Source: Alteriqipengyuania bathyomarina_B
GTDB taxonomy: Bacteria > Pseudomonadota > Alphaproteobacteria > Sphingomonadales > Sphingomonadaceae
Assembly: GCF_038594605.1 (NCBI RefSeq)
Contig: NZ_JBCFZM010000004.1
Location: 124,001-188,000, forward strand
Direction of reading: 5' to 3'
Length of the DNA stretch: 64,000 bases
A program made the position numbers and the translations under genes. The stretch's first letter is position 1; every line of letters starts with the position of its first letter. The notes beneath the pieces are model-generated. The model was not told the origin of the DNA. It searched no databases and saw nothing but the letters and a program-made list of their open reading frames with translations. Positions 26,665 through 34,124 of the stretch are shown one piece after another.

Positions 26665-27600
26665 CTAAAGCTCCTTCGCCAGCGCTTCGAGGTCTTCCAT
26701 GGTGATGCAGCTGGCGACCTTGGCTTCCTTGTCCGTCCGGCTCACCATCGGGCCGAGCACCTTGCCGCCCAGTTCCACGAAGTGCTCGATCCCGTCGGCG
26801 CGCATCGCGAGCACGCTTTCGCGCCAGCGCACGCGGCCGGTGATCTGGTCGACCAGCAGGTCGCGCTCCTCCGCCGAGTCGGAGACCTTGGCTGCCGTGA
26901 CATTGGCATAAAGCGGCAGGTCCATCGCCGAGGGGCCATTGTCCTTCAGCGCAATGCCCATCCGCTGCGCGGCGGGCTTCATCAGCGAACAGTGGAAGGG
27001 CGCCGACACCTGGATCCGCACCGCGCGCTTCACGCCATGGTCCTTGGCCATGTTCAGCACGCGCTCGATCGCTTCGGCATGGCCGGAGAGCACGACCTGC
27101 GAGGGATCATTGTCGTTCGCGATCTCGCACACCTGGCCGTTGGCGGCCTCGTCGGCGACCTTCTGCGCGGTCTCGATATCCGATCCCAGCAGCGCGGCCA
27201 TCGCGCCCACACCGATCGGCACGGCATCCTGCATCGCGATGCCGCGCAGGCGCAGCAGCCGGGCGGTGTCGGCCAGCGAGTAGGCGTTGACCGCACACAG
27301 CGCGGTGTACTCACCCAGCGAATGGCCCGCGACGCAGCTGCCTACATCCTTCAGCTTCACGCCGAAGTCTGTTTCCAGCACCCGCAGCGTGGCGATGGCA
27401 TTGGCCATGATCGCGGGCTGGGCGTTGGAGGTGAGCGTGAGTTCGGAGTCCGGCCCCTCGCGCATCATCGTCGACAGCTTCTGGTTCAGCGCGTCGTCGA
27501 CCTCCTGAAAGGCTTCGCGCGCGGCGGCGCTGGCGTCGGCAAGATCGGCACCCATGCCGACCTTCTGGCTCCCTTGCCCCGGGAAAATAAAAGCTCTCAT
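26665..27600 (-). CDS. fabD: Malonyl-CoA:ACP transacylase FabD
   Basis: Loads malonyl groups onto acyl carrier protein for fatty-acid synthesis. 311 residues. Seen: FIFPGQGSQKVGMG at the N terminus, GHSLGEYTAL with the catalytic Ser, the substrate Arg region in RGIAMQDAVP, and the late APFHCSLM motif with the catalytic His. The start ATG 27600 has an AAGGAG site. It follows the LD-carboxypeptidase gene by 24 bases, so the two are likely cotranscribed. Confidence 0.96.
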   Translation of the reverse strand: MRAFIFPGQGSQKVGMGADLADASAAAREAFQEVDDALNQKLSTMMREGPDSELTLTSNAQPAIMANAIATLRVLETDFGVKLKDVGSCVAGHSLGEYTALCAVNAYSLADTARLLRLRGIAMQDAVPIGVGAMAALLGSDIETAQKVADEAANGQVCEIANDNDPSQVVLSGHAEAIERVLNMAKDHGVKRAVRIQVSAPFHCSLMKPAAQRMGIALKDNGPSAMDLPLYANVTAAKVSDSAEERDLLVDQITGRVRWRESVLAMRADGIEHFVELGGKVLGPMVSRTDKEAKVASCITMEDLEALAKEL

Positions 27601-27624
27601 AAAATCTCCTTGTCGGGCCGGGGA

Positions 27625-28455
27625 CTAGGAACCGCGCGCCGGGCTGGCAAGGCCGAAGGGGACGATGCGGTTGCTGACCGTGTGCCCGATTTCGGCCCGG
27701 CCGAGGTAGGGGATGCCCGCCCGCGCGCACCAGTATTGCGCGATTTCCTCCGCACTCTGGCCGAATTCGCGGTCGTTCTCCGGCACGTTGGTCACCGCGC
27801 CTAGCCGCAGGCCCGCGACGCGCGGCAACGTGTTGGAAAGGCTGAAGAACAGCCGGTCGACGGCATAGAGATGCTCGCTCACCTCCTCGACCATCACGAC
27901 ATGGCCCGAAAGATCGGGCAGCAGCGGCGTATCGACCAGCATGGCGAGCGTGATGAGGTTGAACGCGACCGTCGGCGTCTTGCCATCTAGATGCGGCTCC
28001 AGCCCGCTGCCATCGCCGGAGAGCCAGCGCAGCACCCGGCGCACGCCTTCACGCCCGCGCTCGCTGCGCGCACTGACCGGCATGGGGCCATGGACCGGCT
28101 GTCCGATCCCGTTACGGTAAAGCGCGGCGAGCATGTAGCCCATGTCGGAGAAGCCGACATAGGTCTTTTCGCGCGCCGCATCGTTCATCCGCGCGACCGC
28201 CGCCTGCGCGATCCGGTTGGAGCCATAGCCCCCCTTGGCGAACCACACCGCATCATATTTCGGGTCATTGGCGCATTCGACCAACGCGGTGAGGCGGGTG
28301 AGATCGTCGCCCGCGAAATGCCCCCAGCTTTCGAAGCACTGGGGATGCACATAGACGCTGTGCTCGGGGAATTCGTCAGTGACGAGCCGCTCTATCGCCT
28401 CGGCATGAGCGGGCGTGATTGCAGTCGCGGGCGCGCAGATGGCGATGCGTGTCAT
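27625..28455 (-). CDS. LD-carboxypeptidase (peptidase S66, LdcA-like)
   Basis: 276 residues. S66 enzymes remove the terminal D-alanine from muramoyl tetrapeptide during peptidoglycan recycling. Seen: IAICAPATAITP at the N terminus, WFAKGGYGSNR, the nucleophile Ser in GFSDMGYML, the Glu in VMVEEVSEHLY and the His in GHTVSNRIVPFG near the end, giving the Ser-Glu-His triad. No signal peptide, consistent with a cytoplasmic recycling enzyme. It is divergent from a Mur ligase, which suggests a recycling pair. Confidence 0.9.
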   Translation of the reverse strand: MTRIAICAPATAITPAHAEAIERLVTDEFPEHSVYVHPQCFESWGHFAGDDLTRLTALVECANDPKYDAVWFAKGGYGSNRIAQAAVARMNDAAREKTYVGFSDMGYMLAALYRNGIGQPVHGPMPVSARSERGREGVRRVLRWLSGDGSGLEPHLDGKTPTVAFNLITLAMLVDTPLLPDLSGHVVMVEEVSEHLYAVDRLFFSLSNTLPRVAGLRLGAVTNVPENDREFGQSAEEIAQYWCARAGIPYLGRAEIGHTVSNRIVPFGLASPARGS

Positions 28456-28481
28456 TGCGCGGTTGTATCCGCCAAATGCAC

Positions 28482-28570
28482 CCCCGTCATCCCCGCGCAG
28501 GCGGGGATCCCGCTCTCTTCAGCGAAGGTGACTGGGAAAAAGCGGGACCCCCGCCTGCGCGGGGGTGACG
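28482..28570. repeat. Dispersed palindromic repeat (REP/MITE-like)
   Basis: Left arm GTCATCCCCGCGCAGGCGGG, right arm CCCCCGCCTGCGCGGGGGTGAC, about 30 bases of spacer. Each arm also folds on itself. It lies between two divergent start codons, so it is not a terminator; this is the widely dispersed GTCATCCCCGCGCAGGCGGGGATCC type of palindrome. Confidence 0.85.
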
Positions 28571-28599
28571 AGTTGGTACAATGACAATAGGCAGGCCGG

Positions 28600-30030
28600 A
28601 TGACCGACCTCCCCGACCCCACGTCCGACCTCACAGCCCGCCCCTGGTTCTTCTGCGGCATCGGCGGATCGGGAATGCAGCCGCTCGCGGCGATCCTCAA
28701 AGGGCGCGGCGCGGAAGTGGCCGGGTCGGACCGAAGTTTCGACCAGGGCCGCACTCCCGAGAAATTCGCCGCGCTGGAGGCCCAGGGTTTTCAACTCTTC
28801 CCGCAGGACGGCAGCGGGATCACCTCGGAAAGCCAGGTGCTGGTGGCCAGCGCCGCGGTGGAGGACACCGTGCCCGAAGTCGTGCGCGCCAAGGAGCTTG
28901 GCCTGCCTCGCCTGACCCGCGCGGACCTTAACGCCGCTTTGTTCAACGCCGCCGAAACCGGCGTGGCGGTGGCCGGGACCAGCGGCAAATCGACCGTCAC
29001 CGGAATGCTCGGCTGGATTTTGCACCACGCGGGCAAGCAGCCGACGATCATGAACGGCGCGGTGATGAAGAACTTCGTGTCGGATGACCGCCCCTTCGCC
29101 AGCGCGGTGGTCGGCGATGCGGACCTGTATGTCTCCGAAGTCGACGAGAGCGATGGCTCCATCGCGCAGTACAAGCCTGCGGTCGGCATCCTTCTGAACG
29201 TATCGCTCGATCACAAGAGCATGGACGAGCTGCGTCAGCTGTTCGGAGATTTCCTCGAAGCGTCGGAGCGCGGCGTGGTGAATGCCGACGACGAGGAAGC
29301 CTTCCGCCTCGTCGCCCACGCCAATGCGCCGCTGACCTTCGGCGTGACCAATGGTTGTGCCGCGCTCGGCATCGTCGAGGGTTCGCTGGCCGAGGGGCCG
29401 ACGCGGCAGGCGGCGATGGTCCACGACAAGCGCGACGATAGCCAGCACGCGCTGACGCTCAATCTGCCGGGGCGGCACAATCTCTCGAACGCGCTCGCCG
29501 CGATTGCGGGCGCGAATGCGGCGGGCGTGCCGGTGGCAGATGCGGTCGCGGCGCTGGCCGAGTTCAAGGGGCTGGCGCGGCGGTTCGATATCGTCGGCAC
29601 CTCCCCCTCGGGCGTTACGGTGATCGACGATTTCGGCCATAACCCGGAGAAAGCGGCGGCCACGCTGCGCACGCTAAAGTCCCACCCGGGCCGCGTGCTC
29701 GCGTTCTTCCAGCCGCACGGATACGGCCCGCTCAAACAGATGGGCGCCGAACTGGCCGAGACCTTCGCCCGCGAACTCGGTCCCGAAGACGTCACCCTGC
29801 TGTGCGACCCGGTCTATTTCGGCGGCACGGTCGACCGCTCCGAAGGTAGCGAGCGGATCGTCGACCTGATCGCCAAGAATGGCGGGAAAGCCATGTGCAT
29901 CAACACCCGCGAAGGCTGCGGCGACTGGCTGGTAGCGAACGCGAAACCCGGCGACCGCATCGCCGTGATGGGCGCGCGCGACGATACGCTGAGCGTGTTT
30001 GCAAAGGATCTGCTCGACCGGCTCGGTTAG
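28600..30030 (+). CDS. Mur ligase family protein (MurC/Mpl type)
   Basis: 476 residues, three Mur-ligase domains. Seen: N-terminal FFCGIGGSGMQPLAAILKGRG (UDP-sugar binding), the ATP loop AGTSGKSTVTGML with a Ser in place of the usual His, LNVSLDHKSM, LPGRHNLSNALAAIAGA, and IDDFGHNPEKAAATL near the C-terminal domain. MurC adds L-Ala to UDP-MurNAc, whereas Mpl reattaches whole peptides during recycling. The divergent LD-carboxypeptidase and distance from a dcw cluster favour a recycling role of Mpl type. Substrate not decidable from sequence. Confidence 0.85.
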   Translation: MTDLPDPTSDLTARPWFFCGIGGSGMQPLAAILKGRGAEVAGSDRSFDQGRTPEKFAALEAQGFQLFPQDGSGITSESQVLVASAAVEDTVPEVVRAKELGLPRLTRADLNAALFNAAETGVAVAGTSGKSTVTGMLGWILHHAGKQPTIMNGAVMKNFVSDDRPFASAVVGDADLYVSEVDESDGSIAQYKPAVGILLNVSLDHKSMDELRQLFGDFLEASERGVVNADDEEAFRLVAHANAPLTFGVTNGCAALGIVEGSLAEGPTRQAAMVHDKRDDSQHALTLNLPGRHNLSNALAAIAGANAAGVPVADAVAALAEFKGLARRFDIVGTSPSGVTVIDDFGHNPEKAAATLRTLKSHPGRVLAFFQPHGYGPLKQMGAELAETFARELGPEDVTLLCDPVYFGGTVDRSEGSERIVDLIAKNGGKAMCINTREGCGDWLVANAKPGDRIAVMGARDDTLSVFAKDLLDRLG

Positions 30031-30123
30031 CTGCGCAAACCTGACAGCATTTGTCATCGCAGCCCTCATCGACAGGGTGCTGCGGGGCGCATTAGGCTCC
30101 CCGCAATTGGGGGGATGCAAACG

Positions 30124-30852
30124 ATGAGACATGCGATAACGCTGGCTGCGACGGGGGTACTGTTGCTCGCCACGACCGCCTGCAATGCCGAGGAGCCGCT
30201 GGAGAACTGGCAAAAGACCCAGCATTTCGAACGCGCGGTGTCCGATTCTTCGCTGGCCCGCATGCTCGAACAACTCTCTCAGCAGACCATCACCGATATG
30301 GTCATTTCGCCCGATGGCCAAGGCTTTACCGAAGAAGCTGCCCACGCAAACTTCACTGCCGAAGAGTCGAATGCGCTGATCCGCTCCGCATTCACGCCCT
30401 ATTCGCTGGAGATCAGCGAGTACGCGCATCGCACAATTGCAGCGGCACTCTCCCAGCAGGATATCGACGCGCTGTTTGCTGCGGGCACCGACCCCGACGC
30501 CATCAAATCGGTGATGTGCGCCTATGGCAGGCCGCCGATCGACGGTGTGGTCGACTGGGATGCCTGCACCGCAGAGGGCTTCGTCGACCTGCCCGAGCGT
30601 TTCAAGCAAGCCCACGCGCACTACACGACGGCCTACCAGGCGGTCATCGATAGCCCGCGCACGCAGACCTATTATGGCGGGCTGAGCTGCCGGGTGCTCG
30701 ACAAGGTGCAGGCACGGCTGAGCGACGATACTTTCATGGTGGATTTTGGCGGGACGACGCTGGGGATGAGTGGCCAGCAGCACTACGACTGCCCGACCTA
30801 CAAGGCCCAGCTCGACGTGCTCGACCGGGCGGCTGCGGCGCAGGATGGCTAG
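30124..30852 (+). CDS. Exported/lipoprotein-like protein of unknown function
   Basis: 242 residues from ATG 30124, preferred over ATG 30115 because the G-run GGGGGG then has proper spacing. N terminus MRHAITLAATGVLLLATTAC looks like a lipoprotein signal with a weak lipobox. The mature part has paired cysteines (MCAYG, DACTAEG, SCRVL, YDCPTY) that may form disulphides, and no recognised domain. Single-gene unit. Confidence 0.6.
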   Translation: MRHAITLAATGVLLLATTACNAEEPLENWQKTQHFERAVSDSSLARMLEQLSQQTITDMVISPDGQGFTEEAAHANFTAEESNALIRSAFTPYSLEISEYAHRTIAAALSQQDIDALFAAGTDPDAIKSVMCAYGRPPIDGVVDWDACTAEGFVDLPERFKQAHAHYTTAYQAVIDSPRTQTYYGGLSCRVLDKVQARLSDDTFMVDFGGTTLGMSGQQHYDCPTYKAQLDVLDRAAAAQDG

Positions 30853-30937
30853 CGGGAACAGGCAGCCAGCTTGCCTTCATGAGCACTCGCGCCGATACCT
30901 GAAGCAGGTTTGCGAGATATGAGCAGGAGCGGCTGGG

Positions 30938-31216
30938 GTGAGCGTTTACGAAAATGCCGAGAGACACGCGAAACGCATCATTCTCGCTTTCGTTTGCTTT
31001 ATTCCTTGGATGCTCATCACGACCCGGTTCCTTCCTTTCGAATGGGCTGGGGGATTGTTCGCGCTCGTATGGATCGGTCTAGGTCTTTGGACCTACAGCT
31101 ACGTATGCCCGAACTGCGGCTACAGCGTTTTCAGGGCGTACGGGTTCTTCTGGCCGTGGCCGCGCTCAGAGTGTTGGAAGTGTCGACGCGATCTCACCGA
31201 CGAGCAGCTTACATGA
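30938..31216 (+). CDS. Small membrane protein with C-terminal zinc-ribbon motif (paralogue A)
   Basis: 92 residues from GTG 30938. Two membrane segments (about 14-32 and 36-52), then CPNCGYSVFRAYGFFWPWPRSECWKCRRDLT: a four-cysteine CPxC...CxxC zinc ribbon. The last codons overlap the next gene as ATGA (31213-31216). Base composition is lower in GC than its surroundings. No family recognised. Confidence 0.65.
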   Translation: MSVYENAERHAKRIILAFVCFIPWMLITTRFLPFEWAGGLFALVWIGLGLWTYSYVCPNCGYSVFRAYGFFWPWPRSECWKCRRDLTDEQLT

Positions 31217-31500
31217 CCGCCTACCGAGCCGCCCGCCGCCACGCGCTCAAGATGCTCGTCGGAGTTGCTATCGGCGTGGTGTTCATCATTGCGGTCGATG
31301 CATGGATCGGCCATTCGAGCATTGCCTTCGCGATCGTCATCTTCGGCCTGTTCATGGCCAATATCGGCATCCTCGGCTTCAACTGCCCGAACTGCCGCAG
31401 CAACCTGTTCTTTCGCGGTGCCATTATGCTGCCGTGGCCCAACAAGACGTGCAGCCGCTGCGGGACCGATCTGACGAAGGTGGCCGGGCCGGACGCCTAG
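31213..31500 (+). CDS. Small membrane protein with C-terminal zinc-ribbon motif (paralogue B)
   Basis: 95 residues. Same plan as the gene before it: a basic N terminus, two membrane helices (VGVAIGVVFIIAVDAWI and AIVIFGLFMANIGIL), then FNCPNCRSNLFFRGAIMLPWPNKTCSRCGTDLTK. The C-terminal CPNC...LPWP/FWPWP...C..C..DLT pattern is shared, so the pair is a tandem duplication with translational coupling through ATGA. Function unknown; zinc binding inferred from the cysteines. Confidence 0.72.
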   Translation: MTAYRAARRHALKMLVGVAIGVVFIIAVDAWIGHSSIAFAIVIFGLFMANIGILGFNCPNCRSNLFFRGAIMLPWPNKTCSRCGTDLTKVAGPDA

Positions 31501-32459
31501 TGCGCGCCCTCACCACCTTCTTCGTCGTGCCCCATGCCGAAGACCTTGTGCAGCACGAGGAAGATCACCGCGCCCAGCACCAGCCCGAGTAGCGCGGAGG
31601 CCGCTGCGTAGGTCACCCAGCCAAGAATGCCGCCGAGCGCGCCGGTCGTGCTTTCCACGGCATTCTCCAGCCCGTGCGACGCATCATAGAGCGTGTGGAA
31701 GCCCAGCTCGTGCGTGCCGTGCAGGATGATCCCGCCACCGACCCACAGCATCGCCGCCGTTCCCACGACCGACAGGATGGTGAGGATATGTGGCATCGCG
31801 TTGAGCATCAGCTTGCCGACCTTTTTCGCAAAATCGCCGGGCTTTTCCATCAGGTGCAGGCCGATATCGTCCAGCTTCACGATCAGCGCCACCGCGCCGT
31901 AAATACCGACCGTCACCGCCAGGCCGACCAGCGCCAGCACGAATGTCCGGGTCACGAGAGTCTCCGCCGCCACCTCGTTCAGCGTGATGGCCATGATCTC
32001 CGCCGAAAGGATCAGATCGGTGCGGATAGCGCCATCGACCCGCTTCTTCTCGAATGCCTTCTCGTCCTTGATCGGCTCCTCGATCGTCTCGCCGTGCTTC
32101 GCGCCGGTCAGCTTCTCGATGATCTTTTCCGCGCCTTCGTAGGAAAGGTAGCAGCCGCCCAGCATCAGGATGAAGACGATCGCCTGAGGCAGGAACTCGC
32201 TCAGCAGCAAGGCCCCGGGCAACAGGATCAGCAGCTTGTTCTTGATGCTGCCAAGCGCAATCTTCCAGATGATCGGCAGCTCGCGCGCCGGGGAGAAACC
32301 GGTGACGTAGCTGGGCGTGACGGCCGCATCGTCGATCACCACGCCTGCGGTCTTGGTGCCCGCCCGGCCAGCAGCCGCCGCCACATCGTCGACCGAAGCC
32401 GCCGCTGCGCGCGCGATAATCGATACGTCGTCCAATAGAGCGGCGAGGCCACCGGGCAT
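31497..32459 (-). CDS. DUF808 family inner membrane protein (YedI-like)
   Basis: 320 residues with several membrane segments. N terminus MPGGLAALLDDVSIIARAAA followed by TKTAGVVIDDAAVTPSYVTGF, PARELPIIWKIALGSIKNKLLILLP and GGCYLSYEGAEKIIEK are the family signature. Function unknown; the protein is widespread in proteobacteria. It converges on the zinc-ribbon pair, overlapping its stop by 4 bases, and is divergent from rpsF. Confidence 0.92.
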   Translation of the reverse strand: MPGGLAALLDDVSIIARAAAASVDDVAAAAGRAGTKTAGVVIDDAAVTPSYVTGFSPARELPIIWKIALGSIKNKLLILLPGALLLSEFLPQAIVFILMLGGCYLSYEGAEKIIEKLTGAKHGETIEEPIKDEKAFEKKRVDGAIRTDLILSAEIMAITLNEVAAETLVTRTFVLALVGLAVTVGIYGAVALIVKLDDIGLHLMEKPGDFAKKVGKLMLNAMPHILTILSVVGTAAMLWVGGGIILHGTHELGFHTLYDASHGLENAVESTTGALGGILGWVTYAAASALLGLVLGAVIFLVLHKVFGMGHDEEGGEGAH

Positions 32460-32684
32460 TGCAATTCCTTTTCACTTTGTGCGTATGCCACGCCAACGCG
32501 GCAGAACCGTCTTTGGCACCGCATTGCTCGCAAGCGAAGCCTTGCATTACCCGCCAATCCCGCTATGTGGCCCGCTTCCCTGCTGTCGGCGACGGCTGGC
32601 AGTGGGGAAACCAAGAAAGCCGGAGGGGCCCCGCGATCCGCGTGGGATAAGCCAGCGATCGGCAGCAACGTGAAAGGACAAGGG

Positions 32685-33056
32685 ATGGCTCTTTACGAGC
32701 ACATTTTCCTTGCGCGCCAGGATTTGAGCCAGTCGCAAGTCGACGCTCTGGCCGCGCAAGCCACCGAGATCATCGAGAAGAACGAAGGCAAGGTCACCAA
32801 GACGGAGACCTGGGGCCTCAAGAATCTCGCCTACAAGATCGACCGCAACCGCAAGGCGCACTTCGTGCTGCTGAACATCGAAGGCCCCGGCAGCATGGTT
32901 GCCGAGCTGGAGCGGCAGACCCGCATCAACGAAGACGTCATTCGGTACATGACGATCCGCGTCGACGAGCTGGAAGAAGGCCCGTCCGCGATGATGCGCA
33001 AGAACGAACGCGACAACAAAAAGCGCCGCGAGCGCTCCGATCGGGGAGACGACTAA
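32685..33056 (+). CDS. rpsF: 30S ribosomal protein S6
   Basis: 123 residues from ATG 32685, preceded by AAAGGACAAGGG. Seen: MALYEHIFLARQDLS, KTETWGLKNLAYKI and HFVLLNIEGPG, then RYMTIRVDELEEGPSAMM. The charged tail KNERDNKKRRERSDRGDD extends past the fold, typical in alphaproteobacteria. It overlaps rpsR by one base (TAATG), so the two are translationally coupled. S6 pairs with S18 in the small subunit platform. Confidence 0.97.
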   Translation: MALYEHIFLARQDLSQSQVDALAAQATEIIEKNEGKVTKTETWGLKNLAYKIDRNRKAHFVLLNIEGPGSMVAELERQTRINEDVIRYMTIRVDELEEGPSAMMRKNERDNKKRRERSDRGDD

Positions 33057-33280
33057 TGGCCCGCCCGTTTTTCCGCCGCCGCAAGACCTGCCCGTTTTCG
33101 GGCAAGAATGCTCCGGTCATCGACTACAAGGATGTGCGTCTGCTGCAGGGCTTCATGTCCGAACGTGGCAAGATCGTGCCCAGCCGCATCACCGCCGTCA
33201 GCGCGAAGAAGCAGCGTGAACTCGCCAAGGCGATCAAGCGCGCGCGCCACATCGGCCTTCTTCCCTACGTCGTGAAGTAA
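33056..33280 (+). CDS. rpsR: 30S ribosomal protein S18
   Basis: 74 residues: basic N terminus RPFFRRRKTCPFSGKNAP, then IDYKDVRLLQGFMSERGKIVPSRITAVSAKKQRELAKAIKRARHIGLLPY. The CPF segment is conserved. It is the middle gene of the classical rpsF-rpsR-rplI operon, 15 bases before rplI. Confidence 0.98.
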   Translation: MARPFFRRRKTCPFSGKNAPVIDYKDVRLLQGFMSERGKIVPSRITAVSAKKQRELAKAIKRARHIGLLPYVVK

Positions 33281-33295
33281 GAGGAGCGAGACACC

Positions 33296-33985
33296 ATGGA
33301 TATTATCCTCCTCGAACGTATCGGCAATCTGGGCAGCATCGGCGACGTTGTGACCGTGAAAGACGGTTACGCACGCAACTTCCTGCTGCCGCAGAAGAAG
33401 GCGCTGCGCGCCAACTCTGCCAACAAGAAGGTCTTCGAAGCCAACCGCGAACGCCTCGAAAAGGAAAACGCGGAACGTCGTGGCGAAGCCGAGAAGGCTG
33501 GCGAGAAGATCGCAGGGGCAGAGATCGTCCTGATCCGCGCCTCGTCGAACGCCGGCCAGCTGTACGGTTCGGTCAACGTGCGTGACATCGTGGCGGGCCT
33601 CGAAGCCCAGGGTCACGAAGTCGACAAGAAGCAGGTCATCATGGGCAGCCCGATCAAGGTGATCGGCATGCACGATGTGACCGTGGCACTGCACCCCGAG
33701 GTGCACGTGACGGTCAAGGCCAACGTCGCGCGTTCGGACGATGAAGCCGAACTGCAGAGCCAGGGCGTCGACGTCCTCGCCCAGATGTTCGAAGACGACC
33801 AGAAGCAGATCGAAGAAGCGGCTGCCGAGAACCAGATCGACCCCACGCTCGAACCCGGTGAAATCCCTGCCGAGCTGATGGAAGATGGTGTGTCGACCCC
33901 GGAAGACCAGACGACCACCGAGTCGCTGATCGAAGCGACCGAGCCGGAAACGAGCTCGGACGAGGTCGAACCCAAGAGCGAATAA
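33296..33985 (+). CDS. rplI: 50S ribosomal protein L9 with long acidic C-terminal extension
   Basis: 229 residues; the canonical protein is about 150. Residues 1-150 carry the normal fold: MDIILLERIGNLGSIGDVVTVKDGYARNFLLPQKKAL, the long linking helix and the HPEVHVTVKANVARS end. About 75 further residues, rich in Glu, Thr and Ser (ENQIDPTLEPGEIPAELM... ending EVEPKSE), follow and look disordered. Last gene of the operon, with a strong terminator 25 bases downstream. Confidence 0.96.
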   Translation: MDIILLERIGNLGSIGDVVTVKDGYARNFLLPQKKALRANSANKKVFEANRERLEKENAERRGEAEKAGEKIAGAEIVLIRASSNAGQLYGSVNVRDIVAGLEAQGHEVDKKQVIMGSPIKVIGMHDVTVALHPEVHVTVKANVARSDDEAELQSQGVDVLAQMFEDDQKQIEEAAAENQIDPTLEPGEIPAELMEDGVSTPEDQTTTESLIEATEPETSSDEVEPKSE

Positions 33986-34010
33986 GCCTCTAACAGCTTA
34001 TACCGGAACA

Positions 34011-34050
34011 AAGGGCCGCTGCCGTCACCCGACGCGCAGCGGCCCTTTTT
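34011..34050 (+). terminator. Intrinsic terminator of rpsF-rpsR-rplI
   Basis: Stem GGGCCGCTGC / GCAGCGGCCC, 10 bp perfect, 13-base loop, followed by TTTTT. Textbook rho-independent terminator. Confidence 0.95.
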
Positions 34051-34124
34051 CGTTCGGCCGCTGAATGCCCTTCAGCGCGATCGCCACTTGGCGGTATCAT
34101 GCGACGCCGCTAGGACGCGCGGCC

